The notes under the pieces were generated by a model. The model was given only the letters and a program-made list of their open reading frames with translations, did not search any database and was not told the DNA's origin. From Actinomycetota bacterium (GTDB taxonomy: Bacteria > Actinomycetota > Rubrobacteria > Rubrobacterales > Rubrobacteraceae), in NCBI GenBank assembly GCA_020200675.1, contig JAIVIG010000034.1, forward strand, positions 1 through 10,260: DNA of 10,260 nt, read 5' to 3'. Positions 1 through 5,983 of the stretch are shown here, in pieces (position 1 is the stretch's first letter; each line of letters begins with the position of its first letter). The position numbers and the translations under genes were made by a program.

Positions 1-338
1 AGGCGAACGTTGACCATCTGGAGAACCGCGCCCATCATGGGCACGGCGAAGTAGCACTCCAGGTAACGATGGCTGTCCCAATCCATCACCGCCACGGTAT
101 CGCCTGGCCTCACGCCCAGACCCTCGAGCCCGCTGGCGAGCTGCCCGATCCGGCGCCGCAGCGTCCGGTAGTCGTAACGGTGCAGATCACGGTAAACGAT
201 CTCCTGCTCCGGAGCATGCGCCAGCGGAGTGTGCAGCAGGTGCTTGACGAGCAGCGGGTAGCCGTAGGCCGAAGGCGTCCGCCCGATCAAGCCGTCCTCG
301 GTCTGGTCAGCCGATGCCTCAGAACGCTCGGTCGCCAT
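1..338 (-). CDS. Fatty-acyl-CoA synthetase (AMP-binding family), N-terminal part, cut by window edge
   Basis: Reading the minus strand from an ATG at 338 gives 112 codons open to the window edge. The family activates fatty acids to acyl-CoA through an acyl-adenylate in the cytoplasm. The visible part is the N-terminal segment of the ANL (acyl/aryl-CoA synthetase) fold: a leader with PLLVKHLLHTPLAHAPEQEI, then YRDLHRYDYRTL and LASGLEGLGVRPGDTVAVM, then DWDSHRYLECYFAVPMMGAV and VNVR. That last block is typical of long/medium-chain FadD-like synthetases. The catalytic P-loop (TSGTTG-type) and the adenylation motifs would lie outside the window. The start has GAGGAG about 6 nt upstream (minus strand, about 345-350). 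The gene diverges from the TetR regulator, and the acyl-CoA dehydrogenase lies beyond that, which fits a fatty-acid catabolism cluster under that regulator. Family assignment is firm; chain-length preference cannot be read. Confidence 0.93.
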   Translation of the reverse strand, partial: MATERSEASADQTEDGLIGRTPSAYGYPLLVKHLLHTPLAHAPEQEIVYRDLHRYDYRTLRRRIGQLASGLEGLGVRPGDTVAVMDWDSHRYLECYFAVPMMGAVLQMVNVR

Positions 339-542
339 AAGGCGCTCCTCCCTTGTCTTCTCCTCGTTGTGACGACGGCCTTAGCCCTCCGGCCCAGTAA
401 ACCGGTGCGCTCTCGGCCATCCATCCCCACCCCGTCCGCGGTCTCGGCGATCCTGTATCTCGCAACAAAAACAACATCTCTCTTTTCCCGTTCGCGGCAC
501 CCTCATGCCGCTCTTACCCCGCTCCGCTTTCCCCGAAAACAG

Positions 543-570
543 TTATCTGGATAAAATAATTATCCGGTTA
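543..570. promoter_or_regulatory. Probable TetR operator (TTATC/GGATAA inverted repeats)
   Basis: TTATCTGGATAA (543-554) is an inverted repeat with 5-bp arms TTATC/GATAA around TG. GGATAA (549-554) and TTATCC (560-565) form a second perfect 6-bp inverted repeat with a 5-nt AT-only spacer; adding the next two bases on each side gives one further match and one mismatch. TTATCnGG also occurs twice in direct orientation (543 and 560). These overlapping dyads lie in the only AT-rich stretch between the divergent genes, 84-110 nt upstream of the TetR start. Autoregulation and control of the synthetase are typical for such a layout. The assignment to this regulator is inferred. Confidence 0.55.
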
Positions 571-586
571 GTAAGCTAGTAGCCGT

Positions 587-592
587 TACACT
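587..592 (+). promoter_or_regulatory. Weak -10 box for the TetR gene
   Basis: TACACT matches TATAAT at 4 of 6 positions. At 16-18 bp upstream there is only CCGGTT/CGGTTA, not a good -35, but that position abuts the TTATCC dyad. Repressor binding there would block polymerase. A start near 599 would give a leader of about 55 nt carrying the AACCGGTT palindrome. This is a candidate only. Confidence 0.3.
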
Positions 593-653
593 ACAAAGGT
601 CGGATCGGTCTGTCAACCGGTTCGGCGAGGGTTGTCGGCGAGGGAGGAGGCGA

Positions 654-1358
654 TTGAGGGCTTCGAGACGCAAGGTTGGTCGTCCACGGACTTCGGGACC
701 GGAGACGGCGTCGGGTCCTTTGGGCGCCAGGACCCTAGAGGAGCGGCGTGCTCTCATCCTCGAGACCGCCGCCGGTCGTTTCGAGGCAAAGGGTTACGCG
801 GGCACCTCCGTCGACGAGATCGCCCGGGAGTTGGGAATCACCAAAGCGGCCCTCTACCATTACTGGGGAAGCAAGGAGGAACTGCTCGAAGGGATCCAGG
901 ACCGCGCCCTCGCCCTCTTGCGCGAGAAGCTGGACCACCTGAACGAAGAGGAGAGCCCCTACGAGACGCGTCTGGAAGCCACGGTCGCAGCCTACATCGA
1001 CGCCGTCCTCGAGAACAAGTCCTTCGTGTCCGTCCTGCTAAGAGACTTCGTCTCATCGGAGCGTACCCGCGAGAAACAGCGGGCGTTCAGGCAACAGTGC
1101 CGGGAAACGCTCGAAAAGGAGATCGCCGCCGGGAACGCGCGAGACTCCGACCCCGAGGTGCTGACCCTGGCCATCGTGGGGCTCTGCAGCACGATAGCCA
1201 ACTGGTACGAGCCCACGGGGAGGTTGAGCCACGAGGAGGTCAAGAAGGTCTATCTCGGGTTGGTCACCCGCGGTCTCCTCCCGCTCCCAGAGGACATCCC
1301 CGAACCTGGCCGGCCATCGGTCCCGTCTTACCAGGAGGCGCCGCGCCCACCTGAATAA
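654..1358 (+). CDS. TetR/AcrR-family transcriptional regulator (KstR2/FadR-like)
   Basis: A 234-residue protein starting at TTG. The start is supported by AGGGAGGAGG at 641-650, whose GGAGG core (643-647) sits 6 nt upstream. After a basic N-terminal tail (residues 1-27), the TetR_N DNA-binding domain spans about 28-80: RRALILETAAGRF, the helix-turn-helix TSVDEIARELGITKAALYHY (51-70), then WGSKEELLEGI. The rest is an all-helical ligand domain resembling regulators that sense acyl-CoA or steroid-derived CoA esters; no ligand residues can be named. It diverges from a fatty-acyl-CoA synthetase and precedes an acyl-CoA dehydrogenase on the same strand, so it most likely represses local acyl-CoA catabolism genes and releases DNA on binding an acyl-CoA. 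The family is certain; ligand and regulon are inferred. The protein ends in a Pro-rich tail. Confidence 0.93.
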   Translation: MRASRRKVGRPRTSGPETASGPLGARTLEERRALILETAAGRFEAKGYAGTSVDEIARELGITKAALYHYWGSKEELLEGIQDRALALLREKLDHLNEEESPYETRLEATVAAYIDAVLENKSFVSVLLRDFVSSERTREKQRAFRQQCRETLEKEIAAGNARDSDPEVLTLAIVGLCSTIANWYEPTGRLSHEEVKKVYLGLVTRGLLPLPEDIPEPGRPSVPSYQEAPRPPE

Positions 1359-1502
1359 AGGCCGGGGAACGCCCCAGTAACCCCGCCCCGTTCGTCTTCG
1401 GGAGCTAGTCTCTGGAGCGTGGGCGGCCAGCGGACGCCCGTGCTAGAGTTAGCCTCGCGTCTTTGGGAGGCGCCGGAGGAGGGCAAGGAAAAGGAGGAGC
1501 CG

Positions 1503-2531
1503 TTGCTAGCCGACGTGACCCAGTCTTTAGGGACCGACTATTACCTGATCGATGAACTCTTGACCGATGAGGAGCGCGAGATCCGGGACAGGGTCCGCGC
1601 CTTCGCCGACCGGGAGATCATACCCATAATCAACGAGTACTGGGACAAGGCCCAGTTCCCGTTCGAGTTGATCTCGAAAGTAGCCGAGCTGAACATCGCG
1701 GGCAGCACCATACAGGGCTACGATTGTCCAGGGATGAGCCACGTCGCGGCGGGCGCATTCGGCCTCACCGAGGCCGCGCACGGCTCCGACTCCGTGCAGC
1801 TCGAGACAACGGCCCGCCGCGAGGGCGACGAGTACGTCATAGACGGGGACAAGCGCTGGATCGGCAATGCCTCCTTCGCCGACGTAACGATAATCTGGGC
1901 TCGCGACGACGACGGCAACGTCGGCGGCTTCCTCGTCGAGAAGGGCGCAGAAGGCTTCTCCACCGAGATCATGACCGGCAAGATGGGCAAGCGCGCCGTC
2001 TGGCAGGCGGACATAAAGCTCGAGGGCGTGAGGATACCGGCCGAGAACCGCCTCGCCGGCGCCAACACCTTCAAGGACACCAACAAGGTGCTTACCGCCA
2101 CGCGCGCCATGGTGGCGTGGGAGGCGATAGGACACGCCATCGCGTCCTACGAAGCAGCCGTAACCTACGCCAAGGAGAGGGTGCAGTTCGGCAAACCCAT
2201 AGCGTCGTTCCAGATCATCCAGAACAAGCTGGCCAACATGCTAGCCGAGATCACCACCATGCAGCTCCTGTGCTTCCGCCTCGCCCAACTCCAGGAAGCA
2301 GGCAAGATGACCGGCGCGATGGCCTCCCTGGCGAAGATGAACAACGCTAAAAAGGCCAAGCAAGTCTGCTCCGAAGCGCGGGATGTTTTGGGCGGTAACG
2401 GCGTCTTGCTCGAGTACTACGTGGCCAGGCACCTCTCCGACATGGAGATCGTCTACACCTACGAGGGGACGGATACTATGCAGTCCCTCATCGTGGGGCG
2501 TGAAATCACCGGCATCGGGGCATTTGTGTAG
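1503..2531 (+). CDS. Acyl-CoA dehydrogenase, glutaryl-CoA dehydrogenase type, with an apparent internal deletion
   Basis: This FAD-dependent family oxidises acyl-CoA thioesters to 2-enoyl-CoA in the cytoplasm and passes electrons to ETF. TTG at 1503 is preferred (342 aa) because AAGGAGGAG (1491-1499) lies just upstream; an in-frame GTG at 1419 would add 28 charged residues behind a poor ribosome site. Visible motifs are IDELLTDEEREIRDRVRAFA near the N-terminus, GYDCPGMSHVAAG, FGLTEAAHGSD (start of the beta domain), KRWIGNASFADV, the ERVQFGKPI helix, RDVLGGNG, and TYEGTDTMQSLIVGREITGI, whose Glu321 is the expected catalytic base. The C-terminal signature is closest to glutaryl-CoA dehydrogenases. 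Oddly, AAG (to residue 84) is followed directly by AFGLTE. Full-length relatives have about 51 residues between, including the helix with the Arg and Ser that hold the substrate carboxylate. 342 plus 51 gives the usual length of about 394. The reading frame is intact. Activity is therefore doubtful. Confidence 0.88.
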   Translation: MLADVTQSLGTDYYLIDELLTDEEREIRDRVRAFADREIIPIINEYWDKAQFPFELISKVAELNIAGSTIQGYDCPGMSHVAAGAFGLTEAAHGSDSVQLETTARREGDEYVIDGDKRWIGNASFADVTIIWARDDDGNVGGFLVEKGAEGFSTEIMTGKMGKRAVWQADIKLEGVRIPAENRLAGANTFKDTNKVLTATRAMVAWEAIGHAIASYEAAVTYAKERVQFGKPIASFQIIQNKLANMLAEITTMQLLCFRLAQLQEAGKMTGAMASLAKMNNAKKAKQVCSEARDVLGGNGVLLEYYVARHLSDMEIVYTYEGTDTMQSLIVGREITGIGAFV

Positions 2532-2533
2532 AA

Positions 2534-2565
2534 AGCTGTCGGCTTTCAGCAGTCAGCCCTCAGCT
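2534..2565 (-). repeat. Heptamer array GCTGANN, left (minus-oriented) copy
   Basis: Read on the minus strand, this stretch is four 7-bp units (GCTGAGG, GCTGACT, GCTGAAA, GCCGACA) plus a partial GCT. It begins three bases after the dehydrogenase stop codon. It is in inverted orientation to the similar array at 2670-2702. Aligned over 32 positions, the two arms match at 24, so a transcript could fold them into an imperfect long stem with a loop of about 104 nt. Confidence 0.7.
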
Positions 2566-2650
2566 AAAAGCAGTGGTAGGCACGCCGAGAGGAGATCACC
2601 AAACCAAAAAACGGACCCGCTCTAAAAAGCCCGTGGCACGAGCGACTGGA

Positions 2651-2663
2651 GCCGGCCACCGGC
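2651..2663. repeat. Small hairpin inside the heptamer-flanked region
   Basis: GCCGG CCA CCGGC is a perfect 5-bp stem with a 3-nt loop. It lies between the two heptamer arrays and is followed by AGAAAAAG, not by a T tract, so it is not an intrinsic terminator on the plus strand. Confidence 0.4.
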
Positions 2664-2669
2664 AGAAAA

Positions 2670-2702
2670 AGCTGGCCGCTGACAGCTGACGGCTGACGGC
2701 TG
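2670..2702 (+). repeat. Heptamer array GCTGANN, right (plus-oriented) copy
   Basis: Four 7-bp units (GCTGGCC, GCTGACA, GCTGACG, GCTGACG) plus a partial GCTG, preceded by A. It is the inverted partner of the array at 2534-2565. The 7-bp period is not a codon period and no gene covers it. Confidence 0.7.
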
Positions 2703-2718
2703 CCTCCCGAAGGGAGGC
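2702..2718 (+). promoter_or_regulatory. Perfect hairpin next to the oxidoreductase ribosome site
   Basis: GCCTCCC / GAA / GGGAGGC forms a perfect 7-bp stem with a 3-nt loop, ending 20 nt before the ATG at 2739. The decamer CCGAAGGGAG occurs twice, once across this loop and 3' arm (2707-2716) and once as the actual Shine-Dalgarno region (2724-2733). The CTCCC of the 5' arm can therefore pair with either GGGAG. No T tract follows, so termination is unlikely. A translational effect is inferred, not shown. Confidence 0.5.
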
Positions 2719-2738
2719 ACAGACCGAAGGGAGAACAA

Positions 2739-3755
2739 ATGAAAGCGGTAGTGTTGCACGAGCTCGAAGGTCCCGAAGCGCTAAGCTACGAAGACGTCCA
2801 GGACCCGGAACCGGGTTCCGGGGAGATCGTGGTTCGCCTGCGCAACGCGGCCCTCAACCGCCGCGACGTATTCGTCACCCAGGGCATGTACCCAGGCGCG
2901 AAACCGGACGCCCTGCCGATAATCCTCGGCTCCGACGGCTCTGGCGAGGTAGCGGCTAAAGGTGACGGCGCCGAAGGCCCCGACGAGGGTGCGGAGGTCG
3001 TCATAAACCCGGCATTGTACTGGGGAGATAACCCCAAGGTTCCGGGGAAGGAATACCGCATCCTCGGGCTGCCGGACAACGGCACCTACGCCCAGTTCGT
3101 CAAGGTACCGGCCGACCACGTCTTCCCCAAGCCCTCGCACCTCTCGCACGAGGAGGCGGCGGCCATCCCGCTCGGCGCTCTGACCGCCTACCGGGCGCTC
3201 TTCACCCGCGGGCAGTTACAGGAAGGCGAGACAGTCTTCGTGCCGGGCATCGGCGGCGGTGTTGCGACGTTCGTGGTCCAGATGGCAACGGCGGCGGGGG
3301 CCACGGTCTTCGTCAGCTCCGGGGAAGACGAGAAGATAGAGAAGGCCAAAGAGCTAGGGGCCGAAGGCGGCGTCAACTACAACTCCGAGGACTGGTCTAA
3401 AGAGCTAAAGAGCATGGCCGGCGGCGTGGACCTCTCGGTGGATTCCATCGGCGGCGATGCCTTCAACAACATGATCCAGCTGGCAAAGCCCGGCGGCCGC
3501 GTCGTTGTTTTCGGGGCGACGGCGGGACCGGCATCGAAGGTGATGACCATCAGCATAGCCCTCAAGAACCTCGACGTCTTCGGCACCGCGATGGGCAACG
3601 CCCAGGAGTTCGGCGACATGCTCTCGTTCTACGAGAAGCACGACCTGCACCCGGTCATCAACGAGACCTTCTCCCTGAAGGAGGCCACGGCCGCCCAGCA
3701 GCACATGGAGGAGGGCAAGGGGATCGGGAAGATAGTGCTGGAAATTCCCGCGTAA
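2739..3755 (+). CDS. MDR-superfamily NAD(P)H-dependent oxidoreductase, quinone-reductase-like, non-zinc
   Basis: A 338-residue protein of the usual length for medium-chain dehydrogenase/reductases. The GroES-like N-terminal domain runs from MKAVVLHELEGPEAL through AALNRRDVFVTQGMYPG (37-53) and GSDGSGEV (65-71). The Rossmann domain begins near 150, with VFVPGIGGGVATFVVQMA (167-183) as the dinucleotide motif and GGRVVVFGA at 252-260. The protein has no cysteine at all, so it cannot hold the structural zinc of alcohol dehydrogenases, and the catalytic-zinc cysteine position is not met. It therefore fits the quinone oxidoreductase/enoyl reductase side of the family. The ATG follows GAAGGGAG (2726-2733) at good spacing. 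It lies downstream of the acyl-CoA dehydrogenase across a 207-bp gap containing repeats, so cotranscription is possible but not certain. The substrate is unknown. Confidence 0.9.
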   Translation: MKAVVLHELEGPEALSYEDVQDPEPGSGEIVVRLRNAALNRRDVFVTQGMYPGAKPDALPIILGSDGSGEVAAKGDGAEGPDEGAEVVINPALYWGDNPKVPGKEYRILGLPDNGTYAQFVKVPADHVFPKPSHLSHEEAAAIPLGALTAYRALFTRGQLQEGETVFVPGIGGGVATFVVQMATAAGATVFVSSGEDEKIEKAKELGAEGGVNYNSEDWSKELKSMAGGVDLSVDSIGGDAFNNMIQLAKPGGRVVVFGATAGPASKVMTISIALKNLDVFGTAMGNAQEFGDMLSFYEKHDLHPVINETFSLKEATAAQQHMEEGKGIGKIVLEIPA

Positions 3756-3767
3756 CTTCGATCGAAG
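3756..3767. repeat. Perfect 12-bp palindrome after the oxidoreductase stop
   Basis: CTTCGATCGAAG begins directly after the TAA stop codon (3753-3755). It could be a short protein-binding dyad or the first half of a termination region together with the inverted repeat at 3773-3806. No function is visible. Confidence 0.45.
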
Positions 3768-3772
3768 CTGGT

Positions 3773-3806
3773 ACCGGAGGCGTCGGGTCTGTCCGGGGCC
3801 TCCGGT
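3773..3806 (+). terminator. Candidate hairpin between oxidoreductase and GNAT genes
   Basis: ACCGGAGGC (3773-3781) and GCCTCCGGT (3798-3806) are a perfect 9-bp inverted repeat with a 16-nt loop, ending 9 nt before the next ATG. There is no T tract, so this would be an atypical terminator. It may instead shape the leader of the downstream gene, whose own ribosome site is weak. Confidence 0.4.
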
Positions 3807-3815
3807 CGCATCAGG

Positions 3816-4565
3816 ATGACGTTCGAAGTAGCAACCCTGAAGCAGAGACCAGAACTCGCGGATCAGGTGGGTCGACTGGCAGAGGAGGGCTGGCCCGCCT
3901 TTCTATTGCACGGCAGCGGCATAGCCCACTGGAATAGGCTCTTCGACGACTTCGCGGAGTACCAGATCCTCTTCTGCGATCCTACCGACAACCTCATCGC
4001 GGTGGGGCACACCATACCCTTTGTCTGGAACGGCACCCCTGACGATCTGCCGTCAACGATGGACGGTCTTATGGAACGCGCTATACGCGACCGGAGCAAT
4101 CCGAACACGCTCTCGGCGCTCGCCGCCCTCGTGGCGAAGTCCCACCGCGGACGCGGCCTGAGCGCGGAGATCCTGCGGGCCATGCGCTCGCTCGCGGCCG
4201 AACGCGGGATGCACTCGCTCGTTGCACCTGTCCGCCCCACCTTGAAGAGCTCCTATCCGCTGACGTCCTTCGAAAGGTATATCGGGTGGCGGCGAGACGA
4301 TAACTCACCCTTCGACCCCTGGCTGCGTGTTCATTGGAGGCTGGGTGCGCAGTTCCTGAAGGTCATGCCCGAGTCCCTGATCGTCGTCGGTAAGGTCTCC
4401 GAGTGGGAGGATTGGACGGGAATGGGCTTCCCGGAGAGTGATGAGTACGTCGTTCCGGGCGCGCTGCAGCCGATCACGATAGACCGGGAGCAAGACGCAG
4501 GACGCTACGAAGACCCCAACGTCTGGATGCGACATCGAGTCGCGGGCAAAGAGACCATTGGGTGA
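3816..4565 (+). CDS. GNAT-like acetyltransferase-fold protein of unknown substrate
   Basis: A 249-residue soluble protein with no signal peptide or membrane segment. The clearest motif is LAALVAKSHRGRGLSAEIL (102-120). Its HRGRGLS matches motif A of the GNAT fold (R/Q-x-x-G-x-G/A), where the acetyl-CoA pyrophosphate binds, and it is followed by the usual helix (RAMRSLAAERGM). The preceding strand IAVGHTIPFVWNGTP fits the GNAT beta sheet. The C-terminal third (WRRDDNSPFDPWLRVHWRLG onward) is acidic and Trp-rich and resembles uncharacterised GNAT-like proteins. The start is the most upstream plausible one, but the ATG has no well-spaced Shine-Dalgarno: CAGG abuts it and a 9-bp hairpin lies just upstream. 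It converges with the VOC gene, 12 bp between stops. Fold is fairly sure, substrate unknown. Confidence 0.8.
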   Translation: MTFEVATLKQRPELADQVGRLAEEGWPAFLLHGSGIAHWNRLFDDFAEYQILFCDPTDNLIAVGHTIPFVWNGTPDDLPSTMDGLMERAIRDRSNPNTLSALAALVAKSHRGRGLSAEILRAMRSLAAERGMHSLVAPVRPTLKSSYPLTSFERYIGWRRDDNSPFDPWLRVHWRLGAQFLKVMPESLIVVGKVSEWEDWTGMGFPESDEYVVPGALQPITIDREQDAGRYEDPNVWMRHRVAGKETIG

Positions 4566-4577
4566 TCTTCTACGTGC

Positions 4578-5033
4578 CTACTCCTGCCCCCGCAGGTAGA
4601 GAGTGGCCCCGTCATCCCCGGCGTCGACCTCTTCGATCTCCCCGACTACGGAGCGGTCGAGCGTGGAGACGTCCGGCCAGTTGATCTCGACCATATTTCT
4701 TGCCGGATCTCGCACGTAGAGCTGGACCGCCCCATCGGGTAGTTCGTAGACGTTCGAGAAGTAACCGGACTCCTCTTGAACGCCCAGCTCCCGCACCTTT
4801 TTGTACGTAGCCTCGAAGTCGTCCACCTCGATGCCGAAGTGGTGGCCCTGGGGCGCCGGGTCCTCGCTCTGGAAGAGGTGAAGCTGCAGATCACCTACGC
4901 GTAGCCAGCGCACCGGGAAGGGGAAGCCGGGCGCGGGAATCTCCTCCATCCCGAAGAGCTCCTGGTAGAAGCGCGTCGACTCGTCGAGGTCGTGGGCGTG
5001 GACGCTGACGTGGGTGAAGCCGTTGGTTGTCAT
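4578..5033 (-). CDS. VOC-superfamily (glyoxalase/dioxygenase fold) protein
   Basis: A 151-residue protein made of two beta-alpha-beta-beta-beta modules. Module 1 starts at GFTHVSVHAHDLDESTRFYQ and ends at LQLHLFQ. Module 2 starts at HHFGIEVDDFEATYKKVREL and ends at GAVQLYVRDPARNMVEINWP. Plausible metal ligands at the four canonical strand positions are His8, His52, His65 and Glu116, so the metal site looks complete. Members include glyoxalase I, ring-cleavage dioxygenases, isomerases and fosfomycin-type resistance proteins; the short length and DPARNMVEI ending fit a glyoxalase-like lyase/isomerase, but the substrate cannot be told. A good ribosome site (GAAGGAGAGG) lies just upstream of the ATG. 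It is transcribed in the same direction as the CRP/FNR operon but is separated from it by 272 bp with its own possible promoter. The last 30 residues form an acidic tail. Confidence 0.9.
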   Translation of the reverse strand: MTTNGFTHVSVHAHDLDESTRFYQELFGMEEIPAPGFPFPVRWLRVGDLQLHLFQSEDPAPQGHHFGIEVDDFEATYKKVRELGVQEESGYFSNVYELPDGAVQLYVRDPARNMVEINWPDVSTLDRSVVGEIEEVDAGDDGATLYLRGQE

Positions 5034-5062
5034 GCCATCCTCTCCTTCTCGGGGCTACGCCA

Positions 5063-5091
5063 ACTATGCCAGAGACAGATCTTTGCGTCAC
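5063..5091 (-). promoter_or_regulatory. Candidate promoter for the VOC gene
   Basis: On the minus strand, GTGACG (5086-5091, 4/6 to TTGACA) and CATAGT (5063-5068, 4/6 to TATAAT) are 17 bp apart and lie about 30 nt upstream of the ATG at 5033. The spacing is ideal, but each box is only moderate. Confidence 0.35.
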
Positions 5092-5305
5092 TACAGGTTC
5101 GACAGCTACCGGCAAGTGTGCAGGCCAGAGACCTTTCGAGGAGCCTCAAAACTAGATCCCATGCTTCCTTCAGGAGCCTGGGTCGCTGCTGTATTTGGGT
5201 GCTTTGTTTTGGTTCTCCGCACTTGAGGCCACAGGCGATGGTAAGCTCAAGCTTCGCGCCGGCGCCCGTAACCTACGAGGGTTCAGCTATTCTCGAAAAG
5301 TGCTC
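5092..5305. other. Spacer between the CRP/FNR operon and the VOC gene
   Basis: No gene is supported. It contains two mini-hairpins sharing AGGAGCCT: GAGG-AG-CCTC at 5138-5147 and CAGG-AG-CCTG at 5171-5180. It also has AAGCT-CA-AGCTT (5243-5254) directly followed, after one base, by the palindrome GCGCCGGCGC (5256-5265). The latter pair is downstream of the CRP/FNR stop on the minus strand and could act in termination, but no T tract follows. Base composition is less GC-biased than in the genes. Confidence 0.5.
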
Positions 5306-5983
5306 TCACAAAGTCTTCATCAATTCAGGATGGAGGACTATCTTGCGGTTCTGGACCTCTATGGCGCCGTCGCGCTGGAACTCGCTCATGACCTTCGAGA
5401 CCGCTTCGCGGGTCGAGGCGATCATGTTAGCTAAGTCCTGATGGGTCAGACGCACACCGAGGAGCGTTCCAACCCCGTTGTTTTCGCCGAAGCGATCACT
5501 CAAGCTCAGTAGTAGCGTCGTCAGGCGCGCGGAGACTTCCCGGTGCAAGAGGCTCTCTATGACCTCGTCGGACTGCCGAAGACGCTCCGAGAACAAGGCA
5601 AAGAGCTTCAGGGTGAACTCCGGCTTACGCTTTGTAATCTCGGTTAGCATGCTCTTCTGAACGCTGGCCACCCGCGCCTCGGTCACAGCCTCGGCGAAGT
5701 TGTCCTGCCAGCAGCCTTCGACGAGGTTCAGCTTGCCAAAGACCCCACCCTCCTTCAGGAGAGCGGTAGTGGCCTCCTTGTAATAGCCGTAGGTCTTGTA
5801 CAAACGGACGGTGCCCTCGAACAAGAAGTAGAGCCGGTCGTCCGGGTCTCCTGGGGCGAAAATAATATCCTTCGCCTTGAAGCGCCGTTCGGCTAGTCGG
5901 ATGCCTACCCTCTCGAAGTCTTCTGGACCAAGGCTCTCTGTAGTTGTGGTGCCCGTGAAGTTTCTAGTATCGTACTTAAGCAT
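5306..5983 (-). CDS. CRP/FNR-family transcriptional regulator without cAMP-site signature
   Basis: A 225-residue cytoplasmic regulator. The cyclic-nucleotide-binding-like beta roll spans about 20-115 (ERRFKAKDIIFAPGDPDDRLYFLFEGTVRLYK, then EGGVFGKLNLVEGCWQDNFAEAV). A dimerisation helix spans about 118-145. The winged helix is at 150-220, with LTHQDLANMIASTREAVSKVMSEFQ (179-203); its R192, E193 and K197 match the DNA-contacting RE..R of CRP. In the phosphate-binding cassette the usual G-E and R-S/R-A are replaced by GK and NF, so cAMP binding is unlikely. There is no N-terminal cysteine cluster for an FNR-type iron-sulfur centre; the only cysteine is C91. The ATG overlaps the preceding PRC-PadR gene by 8 nt (ATGCTTAA), indicating translational coupling; its own ribosome site is weak. 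It probably works as a ligand-independent or otherwise triggered activator. Confidence 0.93.
   Translation of the reverse strand: MLKYDTRNFTGTTTTESLGPEDFERVGIRLAERRFKAKDIIFAPGDPDDRLYFLFEGTVRLYKTYGYYKEATTALLKEGGVFGKLNLVEGCWQDNFAEAVTEARVASVQKSMLTEITKRKPEFTLKLFALFSERLRQSDEVIESLLHREVSARLTTLLLSLSDRFGENNGVGTLLGVRLTHQDLANMIASTREAVSKVMSEFQRDGAIEVQNRKIVLHPELMKTL

Larger units (their letters stand above)
339..653. other. Divergent intergenic region, acyl-CoA synthetase / TetR
   Basis: This 315-bp region separates the two divergent genes and must hold both promoters. The part near the synthetase (about 360-470) is GC-rich with no clear hexamers. An AT-rich island at about 541-600 holds the TTATC inverted repeats and a weak -10 (listed separately). 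An 8-bp palindrome AACCGGTT lies at 615-622, in what would be the TetR leader. No convincing gene lies here; the plus-strand reading frame that crosses it is mostly antisense to the synthetase. Confidence 0.7.

Noticed and set aside
69..554. Long plus-strand reading frame of 161 codons
   Set aside because: Its first half is antisense to the clear acyl-CoA synthetase N-terminus and the rest is low-complexity Ser/Pro/Arg; no ribosome site or family motif.
632..1354. 240-codon plus-strand frame overlapping the TetR gene
   Set aside because: Arg/Pro/Gly-rich translation typical of a shifted frame in GC-rich DNA; the frame from 654 gives an unmistakable TetR protein.
1363..1390. GGGG-AACG-CCCC / CCCCG repeats after the TetR stop as a terminator
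   Set aside because: Only 4-5 bp stems, competing pairings and no T tract.
1527..2135. 202-codon antisense frame inside the acyl-CoA dehydrogenase
   Set aside because: Mirrors the codon structure of the real gene; no ribosome site and no recognisable domain.
2534..2702. CRISPR array
   Set aside because: Repeat units are 7 bp with no unique spacers, and the two clusters are inverted; no cas genes are present.
4992..5441. 149-codon plus-strand frame across the VOC-CRP spacer
   Set aside because: Overlaps the ends of two well-supported minus-strand genes and has no family features or ribosome site.
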